Origin: Chloroflexi bacterium RIFCSPLOWO2_02_FULL_71_16
Lineage (GTDB): Bacteria > Chloroflexota > Limnocylindria > P2-11E
Assembly (NCBI GenBank): GCA_001795345.1
Contig: MGON01000029.1
Coordinates: 1-7,762 of the forward strand
Length of the DNA: 7,762 nt
Reading direction: 5' to 3'
Numbering within the stretch: the first letter of the stretch is position 1; every line of letters starts with the position of its first letter. Of the stretch, positions 1 to 4,473 are shown one piece after another. A program made the translations under genes and the position numbers. The notes below the pieces were generated by a model. The model searched no databases. It saw only the letters and a list, made by a program, of their open reading frames with translations, and had not been told where the DNA came from.

Positions 1-137
1 TGCTCGGGTGTGTCGGCTATCGCGCTGAGCGTTCCGTCTATGTCGAGGAAAACGCCACGGGGGCGCCGCGAGAGGGCACGCAGCAGTAGGGGAAGATGAG
101 CGGGTTCGCCCGCGGTGGGTGCGAGGACAGCAGACAG
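1..137 (-). CDS. otsB: Trehalose-6-phosphate phosphatase (HAD superfamily), N-terminal fragment, cut by window edge
   Basis: Only about the first 45 residues lie in the window. On the minus strand the frame reads GVFLDIDGTLSAIADTPEH at the left edge. This contains HAD motif I (DxDGT), where the first Asp is the phosphoryl-accepting nucleophile; the following L(S/A)xIxxTPE pattern is typical of trehalose-phosphatases, which dephosphorylate trehalose-6-phosphate in the cytoplasm. The gene continues beyond position 1, so motifs II-IV cannot be checked, and another HAD hydrolase remains possible. The start is unusual. An in-frame TAG lies at 156-158, and between it and the DxD motif there is no ATG, GTG or TTG. 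The best candidate is CTG at 137-135, six bases after a GGAGGG Shine-Dalgarno sequence. The gene is divergent from the oxidoreductase at 417. Confidence 0.7.
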   Translation of the reverse strand, partial: MSAVLAPTAGEPAHLPLLLRALSRRPRGVFLDIDGTLSAIADTPE

Positions 138-416
138 CGGCGTCCCTCCAGTCGCCTACGGGGTGAGCTGACGGGCTCGGGCTGGAAGGTGCCCTGGATC
201 TCGAGGATCCTGCGCCCCCTGAAAGGGGTTCCCCCGCTCCCTCGGCCGTGATCGAGGGACTCGGCCTGAATACGGCCTGGCCCATGCGATCGATGGGTCG
301 CTCTCTAGTTTACCTCTTGGATCGCGACCCGTCGACCTCGCCGAAGAGGAAGCGCGATCCGCATCGATGATCTGTTCTAGGCTTCCGCGGATGCGACCCG
401 CGATCCAGAGCACCTG
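138..416. promoter_or_regulatory. Divergent intergenic region with a triplicated 8-mer, candidate promoter/operator
   Basis: This 279-bp gap separates two divergent genes and should hold both promoters. The 8-mer CGCGATCC occurs at 353-360 and 399-406, and its exact reverse complement GGATCGCG at 319-326. The first two copies to the left (319-326 and 353-360) therefore form an inverted repeat, and the two direct copies start 46 bases apart. Other small symmetric elements are CCCAT/ATGGG around a 7-base loop (281-297) and CCCC/GGGG near 215-227. The least GC-rich part (303-316, containing TAGTTTAC) could hold a -10 element for either strand, but no convincing -35/-10 pair was found. No open frame here looks like a real gene. 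Confidence 0.35.
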
Positions 417-1361
417 ATGCGCTTCGGCATCCAGATAGAGACCCAGTTCGGCTTCAGCTTCGACGACGTGCGGCAGATCGCGAGGGACGCCGAACAGGGC
501 GGGTTCGAGGCCATGTGGGTGTGCGACCACTTCTTCCTCGACGCCAACTCCACCAAGACCAACTGCCTCGAGGCGTGGACCCTGCTCGCCGCACTGACGC
601 AGACCACCAAGACGCTCCGGCTCGGGACGCTCGTCTCGTGCCAGTCGTACCGGAACCCGGCCCTCCTGGCGAAGACCGCCGCGAGCCTCGACCACATGAG
701 CGGCGGCCGCATCGACTTCGGCATCGGGGCCGGCTGGAAGGAGATCGAGTACCGCGCCTATGGCTACAAGTTCCCCGCGCCCGACGTGCGCGTCGACCAG
801 CTCGTGGACACCATCGAGATCTGCAGGCGGATGTGGACCGAGGAGAAGGCGACGTACGAGGGCAAGCACTACCGGATCGAGGATGCCCAGTGCGCTCCGA
901 AGCCCGTCCAGACGCCGCTGCCGATGTGGATCGCCGGCGCCAAGCCCAGGCTCATGCGGGTCGTGGCGAAGTACGCCGATGCGGTGAACGTCGGCGGCTT
1001 CCCCAGCCCCGACCGCTACGCGGAGGCGATGCGGGACCTCGAGGCGGCCTGCACGAAGATCGGACGCGACCCGAGCGCGATCCTGCGCAGCGCGTTCATG
1101 TTCATGATGGTCGCCGAGCGCCGCTCCCAGCTCGACGAGATGGTCGCCGAGCACGCGGCCCGCGCCAAGGTCTCACCGGACGCGTGGCTCGCCAGGCGCG
1201 CGCACGTGCCCATCGGCACGCCCGACCAGGTCATCGAGAAGCTGCGGGCATACGCGGAGCTCGGGGTCGGCTACGTGATCCCGGTCTTCCCCTACGGCCG
1301 CGAGCGCGAGATGGTGCGCGTCCTCGCGGAGCGGGTGATCCCGGCGACGCGCGCGGCCTAG
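417..1361 (+). CDS. Luciferase-like (LLM class) flavin/F420-dependent oxidoreductase
   Basis: This 314-residue protein has the length and features of the bacterial luciferase-like monooxygenase family, a TIM barrel that uses F420 or FMN. Visible hallmarks are the first strand MRFGIQIET (1-9), the segment GGFEAMWVCDHFF (28-40), the core LEAWTLLAALTQTTKTLRLG (51-70), then RNPALLAKTAASLDHMSGGR (79-98) followed by the family-defining GIGAGW (102-107). A C-terminal segment PIGTPDQVIEKL (265-276) is also typical of the subgroup usually annotated as F420-dependent. The substrate cannot be read from the sequence. ATG 417 is the only canonical start after the in-frame TAG at 378-380, and its Shine-Dalgarno sequence is weak (AGAG at 407-410 or so). 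The gene stands alone, divergent from otsB and convergent with the small ORF after the dUTPase, sharing the CTAG at 1358-1361 as overlapping stop codons. Confidence 0.92.
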   Translation: MRFGIQIETQFGFSFDDVRQIARDAEQGGFEAMWVCDHFFLDANSTKTNCLEAWTLLAALTQTTKTLRLGTLVSCQSYRNPALLAKTAASLDHMSGGRIDFGIGAGWKEIEYRAYGYKFPAPDVRVDQLVDTIEICRRMWTEEKATYEGKHYRIEDAQCAPKPVQTPLPMWIAGAKPRLMRVVAKYADAVNVGGFPSPDRYAEAMRDLEAACTKIGRDPSAILRSAFMFMMVAERRSQLDEMVAEHAARAKVSPDAWLARRAHVPIGTPDQVIEKLRAYAELGVGYVIPVFPYGREREMVRVLAERVIPATRAA

Positions 1362-1540
1362 CGGACGGGCGGCCGGGGGTCGTCTGAGGGCCGGCGGCCG
1401 GGGTCCTCGCGCTCGCCGCCCTTCTTGCCGTTCTTGCGCCTCAGGAACTCGTCCGCGATGGAGAGCCACCGCCTTATGCGGATCGTCTCCTCCGGGTCGC
1501 GTGACGGCCGCCGCCGGCCAGCCGCATCCCCTTCCGGCAC
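1358..1540 (-). CDS. Small basic hypothetical protein downstream of the dUTPase
   Basis: This is an unrecognised 60-residue ORF on the minus strand with GTG start at 1540-1538, preceded by GAGG with six-base spacing. A longer version starting at GTG 1630 would have 90 residues but lacks a Shine-Dalgarno sequence. The central part, DPEETIRIRRWLSIADEFLR, looks like an amphipathic helix and is followed by a Lys/Arg/Gly/Pro-rich tail that is probably disordered. In the central codons the third position is about 95% G/C while the second position is AT-rich, as expected for real coding sequence in this genome. The ORF lies on the same strand about 100 bases after the dUTPase stop, so it could be co-transcribed. 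Its stop (TAG, 1360-1358) overlaps the oxidoreductase stop on the other strand. No function can be assigned, and it may be a chance frame. Confidence 0.4.
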   Translation of the reverse strand: MPEGDAAGRRRPSRDPEETIRIRRWLSIADEFLRRKNGKKGGEREDPGRRPSDDPRPPVR

Positions 1541-1642
1541 GTTGCGCCTCGCCGCAACAACGGTGCCACCGCTCGCCTCTACGGCCGCCCGAACGTGACG
1601 CTTTCGTCTCGGCTTGGACCCGAACGCCACACGCGTGTCGGC

Positions 1643-2146
1643 TCAGGCGTTCTCGCCCTGGTACCGGCCGGCATATCCCTCTCCCGTCGGGCGTGAGAGT
1701 CGGAAGAAGACGAGCTGGGCGACGCGGGCGCCGCGCTGGATCCGGTAGCCCCGCGGATTCATGACCGCGAGGAGCCCCTCGCCACGGCCCGAGTAGCCGG
1801 CGTCCCACACGGCTCCGTGTATCGCGACGCCCGATCGTAGGAGGCTCGACCGCGGGCGCAGCAGGGCGGTGAGGTCCGGCGGGAGGTTCACTTTCTCGCG
1901 GTACCCGATCACGTACGCGCCCTGGTGCAGGTCCCACCAGCCGTCGCCGTCGGGATCCAGGTCCTCGCGGGCCGATGGCTCGCGCACCGCGTCCGCGGAG
2001 CCCAGCAGCGCGGGCGAGGTCAGGCGCTGGACCCGGTCGAGGCGGAGGTCGATCCCGTTCGGCTGCAGCTGGCTGGCCACGTCCACGCCCTCGACCAGCG
2101 GCGGGTGGCCCGCCAGGGCCGCGCGAAGCTCTTCGCGGGAGAGCAC
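1643..2146 (-). CDS. dUTP diphosphatase of the dCTP deaminase/dUTPase superfamily
   Basis: This 167-residue protein hydrolyses dUTP to dUMP and pyrophosphate by inference from family motifs. Visible are the N-terminus MLSREELRAAL, the early LQPNGIDLRL motif (28-36), the nucleotide/phosphate motif RPRSSLLRSG (97-106), motif VWDAGYSGRGEG (113-124) with the conserved Asp (D115), and a C-terminal GYAGRYQGE (158-166) like the flexible lid of this group. In bifunctional or deaminating Dcd proteins a catalytic Glu sits ten residues after that Asp; here the position is Leu125, so dCTP deamination is unlikely and dUTPase is preferred. Three consecutive start codons are possible (TTG 2152, TTG 2149, GTG 2146). 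GTG 2146 is chosen because it gives the usual MLS-type N-terminus and the best spacing (8 bases) from an AGG. The gene is divergent from the thioesterase. Confidence 0.85.
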   Translation of the reverse strand: MLSREELRAALAGHPPLVEGVDVASQLQPNGIDLRLDRVQRLTSPALLGSADAVREPSAREDLDPDGDGWWDLHQGAYVIGYREKVNLPPDLTALLRPRSSLLRSGVAIHGAVWDAGYSGRGEGLLAVMNPRGYRIQRGARVAQLVFFRLSRPTGEGYAGRYQGENA

Positions 2147-2170
2147 CAACAAGACCTAGGAGTGCCGGCC

Positions 2171-2188
2171 GCGGGAGCTTGCTCCCGC
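2171..2188. repeat. Perfect 8-bp inverted repeat
   Basis: GCGGGAGC and GCTCCCGC are separated by only two bases (TT). With the outer CGGCC/GGCCG arms it forms the strongest hairpin in the gap upstream of the dUTPase start. It has no T-run, so it is not an obvious intrinsic terminator. Confidence 0.6.
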
Positions 2189-2204
2189 GAGCGGCCGACG
2201 ACGG

Positions 2205-2257
2205 GCTCGTACGAAGTACATCGGGCGCGGAGCATAGGCGCGCTCATTCGTGCGAGC
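2205..2257 (+). repeat. Long stem-loop, 11-bp stem with internal GC arms
   Basis: GCTCGTACGAA (2205-2215) pairs with TTCGTGCGAGC (2247-2257) with a single G-U wobble. The 31-base loop contains additional self-complementary GCGC words. The wobble pair sits on the plus-strand RNA; on the minus strand the same position would be a C-A mismatch, which weakly favours a structure in the thioesterase leader. Confidence 0.45.
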
Positions 2258-2409
2258 GAGGATCCGGCTTCGCCGGTCCGAGCGAGTCCAGCACTGACCG
2301 AGCGGAGCGAGGCGGGCACTACGTGCACAGGGGCCCCTGCCCCTGGGCCAGCGACGCGATAGCGAGCTGGACGAGCGCGAAAAGGACGGATGCGCGACAC
2401 TCGCGCGCG

Positions 2410-2892
2410 GTGGCCGAGCAGGCTCGACCCGTGTCCGCGTCGCGTACGGTCATGGCGCGGGCGATGCTCCCGTCCGACGCGAATCCCTGGGGGAACGTGC
2501 ACGGCGGCGAGATCATGAAGCTCATCGACTCGTGCGCGGGCGCCGCGGCGCAGCGCCACTCGCGCTCGAAGGTCGTCACGGCGCGCATCGACGAGCTCTC
2601 CTTCGTAGCGCCGGTGATCGTCGGCGATCTCGTGACCGCCACGGCCTCGGTCAACGAGGTGGGCCGCACCAGCATGGAGGTCGGCGTGCGTGTCGAGGCC
2701 GAGAACACGCTGACCGGCAAGGTCGTCCACGTCGCCAGCGCGTATCTCGTGTTCGTCGCCATTGACGACCAGGGCCGCCCGCGGCAGCTCCCTCCCCTGC
2801 TCGCCGAGACGGAGGACGAGCGTGCCCGGATGGAGGCGGCGAAGAAGCGTCGGGAGCTCCGGCTCCAGCGTCCTCGGCGCCCGGAGGCATAA
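2410..2892 (+). CDS. Acyl-CoA thioesterase, hotdog fold
   Basis: The 160-residue protein belongs to the hotdog thioesterase group that includes YciA and cytosolic acyl-CoA hydrolases; these cut acyl-CoA esters to free acid and CoA. The motif NPWGNVHGGEIMKLID (25-40) contains the diagnostic HGG (31-33) and the acidic residue (D40) at the position of the catalytic Asp. The downstream hotdog strands are clear at VVTARIDELSFVAPVIVGD (55-73) and VVHVASAYLVFVAID (105-119). The tail from about residue 130 is charged (DERARMEAAKKRRE) and probably helical. The frame is open far upstream, but similarity begins near PVSASRTVMA, so GTG 2410 is chosen; ATG 2452 would remove conserved residues. The Shine-Dalgarno sequence is weak (AAAGGACGG at 2381-2389 is distant). 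It lies 48 bases before the TAXI binding-protein gene and may head its operon. The acyl substrate is unknown. Confidence 0.85.
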   Translation: MAEQARPVSASRTVMARAMLPSDANPWGNVHGGEIMKLIDSCAGAAAQRHSRSKVVTARIDELSFVAPVIVGDLVTATASVNEVGRTSMEVGVRVEAENTLTGKVVHVASAYLVFVAIDDQGRPRQLPPLLAETEDERARMEAAKKRRELRLQRPRRPEA

Positions 2893-2927
2893 AGTCCGAC
2901 CAGACGAACCCATCTCAACGCATCTAA

Positions 2928-2934
2928 GGGGGAG
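2928..2934 (+). promoter_or_regulatory. Strong ribosome binding site of the TAXI binding-protein gene
   Basis: GGGGGAG ends six bases before ATG 2941. It is by far the best Shine-Dalgarno sequence in the transporter cluster, in line with a binding protein that must be made in excess over its permease. Confidence 0.7.
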
Positions 2935-2940
2935 AGACAG

Positions 2941-3984
2941 ATGAGATCGACCATCCGGACGGCAGGGATCCTGATCGCCGTGCTCTTGGTCGCCGCGGCA
3001 TGTCAGGCCCCCGGCACGGGCACCCCCGCGCCGGCGAGCCCGACGAGCGCGGCGACATCCGCGGCCACCGCCGCGGCTTCGCCCACGCCGAACTTCGCCG
3101 GGAAGCCGGTGCTCATCGTCACCGGCGGCACCGGCGGCGTGTACATCGTGTACGGCGGCGGCCTCGCGAACGTGCTCACCAACAAGCTCGGCGTCGCCGC
3201 GACCGCGCAGGCGACGAACGCGTCGGTGACCAACATGCAGCTCGTCCGCGACAAGAAGGCCGACCTCGCCTACACCCTCGCGGACACCGCGTACGACGCC
3301 CTGAAGGGCCAGAAGCAGTTCGCGAACGCGGCCGCGCCCGGCCTCCGCACGCTCGCCGTCCTCTACAACAACGTGACGCAGATCGTGACGAAGGACGGGA
3401 CGGGCATCACGAGCGTCGCCGGCCTCAAGGGCAAGCGCGTCTCGGTCGGGTCGGCCGGCTCCGGGACCGAGGTCATCGCGAACCGCATCCTCGAGGCGGC
3501 CGGCCTGTCGCAGGCCGACCTGCAGGTCCAGAAGCTCGGCATCGCGGACTCGGCCGCCCAGCTGAAGGACGGGCGCGTCGACGCCTTCTTCTGGTCCGGC
3601 GGCCTCCCCACCGCCGCGATCCTGGAGCTCGCGAACACGGCGGGGCTGAAGATCAAGATCCTGGATCACTCCGACCTCGTGCCGAAGATGGTCGAGAAGT
3701 ACGGAGCGTTCTACGTGGCGCACACGCTTCCGAAGGACGTCTACAAGCTCGACGCCGACGTGAAGACGTCGGCCGTGCCGAACCTGCTGGTCGCGGACGT
3801 CGGCATGGACGCGGCGCTCGTCCGCGCGATCCTCGCGACGATGTTCGACAACAAGGCGGAGCTCGAGAAGGCGCACCCCGAGGCCAAGAACCTGACGCTC
3901 GAGAACGCCTCCAAGGGCTCGCCGCTCGAGTACCACCCAGGCGCCATCACCTATTACAAGGAGAAGGGCGTCTGGAAGAACTGA
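2941..3984 (+). CDS. TAXI family TRAP transporter solute-binding lipoprotein
   Basis: This 347-residue protein is the extracytoplasmic receptor of a tripartite ATP-independent (TRAP) transporter of the TAXI class. Residues 1-20 form a signal peptide (basic MRSTIR, then AGILIAVLLVAAA) ending at Cys21. The lipobox is slightly atypical (V-A-A-A-C with Ala at -3), so lipid attachment is likely but not certain. An Ala/Pro/Ser/Thr-rich linker covers about 22-50. The mature domain opens with VLIVTGGTGGVYIVYGGGLA (57-76), the hallmark of TAXI proteins, followed by the segment LKGKRVSVGSAGSGTE (162-177) and GRVDAFFWSGG (211-221), all typical of the family. Known TAXI proteins bind small organic acids such as glutamate or dicarboxylates; the ligand here cannot be read. 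A lipid anchor instead of a free periplasmic form fits a cell without a classical outer membrane. The gene precedes DUF1850 and the permease. Confidence 0.93.
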   Translation: MRSTIRTAGILIAVLLVAAACQAPGTGTPAPASPTSAATSAATAAASPTPNFAGKPVLIVTGGTGGVYIVYGGGLANVLTNKLGVAATAQATNASVTNMQLVRDKKADLAYTLADTAYDALKGQKQFANAAAPGLRTLAVLYNNVTQIVTKDGTGITSVAGLKGKRVSVGSAGSGTEVIANRILEAAGLSQADLQVQKLGIADSAAQLKDGRVDAFFWSGGLPTAAILELANTAGLKIKILDHSDLVPKMVEKYGAFYVAHTLPKDVYKLDADVKTSAVPNLLVADVGMDAALVRAILATMFDNKAELEKAHPEAKNLTLENASKGSPLEYHPGAITYYKEKGVWKN

Positions 3985-3993
3985 CCGGCTGAC

Positions 3994-4473
3994 CTGCCGG
4001 GCTCGGCCCGCGACCATCTGGTCCTGGTCCTCCTCGCGGGGGCGGCGCTCGCCGCCCCCGCGCTCGTTCTGGAGGTCCGGTCCGCGGATCGGGAGATCGC
4101 GCTCCCGATGCGCGACAGCGCGTTCACCTACACGTACCGTCAATCGATCTACGACGTCGCCGTTCGAGAGGAGCTGCGCGTGGCGGATGGTGTCTTTCGC
4201 ATCGAGCGCGCCGTCTCGACCGATCTCCGCGCGCTCGAGTACTTCCGCTGGCCGGGCAGCGCTAGCGAAGCGGACGGAGCGCTCGCGTGGCGGGCGCCCG
4301 ACAACCGCATCGACCGGCTCGATATCGCGGTCGTGGCGCGAGGCGACCAGATCATCGACACGGGCGTCCGGCGGCTCAGCCTGGAGGACGCGTTCGGCGA
4401 CACGGGTGCCAGCGTGAGGGCCGCGTCGCGGCCGCTCGCCGCGTGGCTGTGGAGCGCGCTCCCATGGCGGTGA
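3994..4473 (+). CDS. DUF1850 membrane-anchored protein of the TAXI-TRAP operon, non-canonical start
   Basis: The frame shows the DUF1850 pattern: a hydrophobic N-terminal segment (HLVLVLLAGAALAAPALVLE), a short acidic/basic strand, then FTYTYRQSIYDVAVREELRV, corresponding to the family's F-x-Y-x-HSV-x-x-x-P-V-x-E-x-x-x-V. The His and Pro of that consensus are replaced here and the usual Gly-rich GLP segment is not evident, so it is a divergent member. DUF1850 genes regularly sit between TAXI receptors and fused TRAP permeases; their role is unknown. The start is a problem. Between the binding-protein stop (3982-3984) and ATG 4108, this same frame has no ATG, GTG or TTG; CTG at 3994 or 4018 would include the membrane segment (159 or 151 residues). 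ATG 4108 would give 121 residues without the anchor. The 3' end overlaps the permease start by 10 bases, indicating translational coupling. Confidence 0.7.
   Translation: MPGSARDHLVLVLLAGAALAAPALVLEVRSADREIALPMRDSAFTYTYRQSIYDVAVREELRVADGVFRIERAVSTDLRALEYFRWPGSASEADGALAWRAPDNRIDRLDIAVVARGDQIIDTGVRRLSLEDAFGDTGASVRAASRPLAAWLWSALPWR
4035..4062 (+). repeat. 13-bp GC-only hairpin between binding protein and permease
   Basis: CGCGGGGGCGGCG (4035-4047) is exactly complementary to CGCCGCCCCCGCG (4050-4062), with only CT between. It begins 51 bases after the binding-protein stop, inside the predicted membrane segment of DUF1850. Such stems can protect upstream mRNA from 3' exonucleases and raise the receptor-to-permease ratio. 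No T-run follows, so it is not a classical terminator. The Ala-rich coding content (GCG/GCC codons) could also create the symmetry by chance. Confidence 0.6.

Larger units (their letters stand above)
2153..2409. other. Structured non-coding region with consecutive inverted repeats
   Basis: This gap between dUTPase and thioesterase contains no gene-like frame but four separate inverted repeats. At 2171-2188, GCGGGAGC-TT-GCTCCCGC is a perfect 8-bp repeat, with an outer CGGCC/GGCCG (2166-2170/2193-2197). At 2205-2215/2247-2257 an 11-bp stem (one G-U pair) encloses a 31-base loop. At 2260-2279 an 8-bp stem with one bulged T is closed by the loop TTC. At 2328-2339, CAGGGGCCCCTG is a 12-bp palindrome. 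GAGCGAG-type words flank the third stem (2254-2260 and 2280-2286). The region must contain the promoters of both divergent genes. It may be a structured leader or RNA, or a degenerate repeat element; it matches no RNA family I recognise. Confidence 0.5.

Noticed and set aside
156..1154. A 332-codon minus-strand open frame antisense to the oxidoreductase
   Set aside because: It overlaps a clear luciferase-like gene, has no domain signature and has a low-complexity composition. Its end only coincides with the stop upstream of otsB, which is in the same frame.
1368..1403. Direct 11-mer GGCGGCCGGGG at 1368 and 1393
   Set aside because: Only two copies of a pure G/C word in a GC-rich convergent region, overlapping the small ORF; chance is sufficient.
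2254..2312. GAGCGAG/GAGCGGAGCGAG words as a tandem repeat or CRISPR-like array
   Set aside because: Units are short, irregularly spaced and not separated by unique spacers of even length; similar CTCGCTCG words occur at 6500-6512 as simple sequence.
1975..2409. N-terminal extension of the thioesterase frame to 1975
   Set aside because: The extra residues are low-complexity, run antisense through the dUTPase gene and do not resemble thioesterases; family similarity begins near residue 7 of the GTG 2410 version.
2020..4143. A 707-codon open frame on the minus strand, antisense to the thioesterase and binding protein
   Set aside because: It has no recognisable domain, is dominated by Arg/Gly/Ala/Asp/His typical of antisense frames in GC-rich genes, and overlaps two well-supported genes over its whole length.
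4287..4463. Upstream extension of the permease frame to 4287
   Set aside because: It would overlap the DUF1850 gene by 187 bases, and the added residues are Arg/Gly-rich and unlike any transporter. ATG 4464 with a short overlap is the normal operon arrangement.
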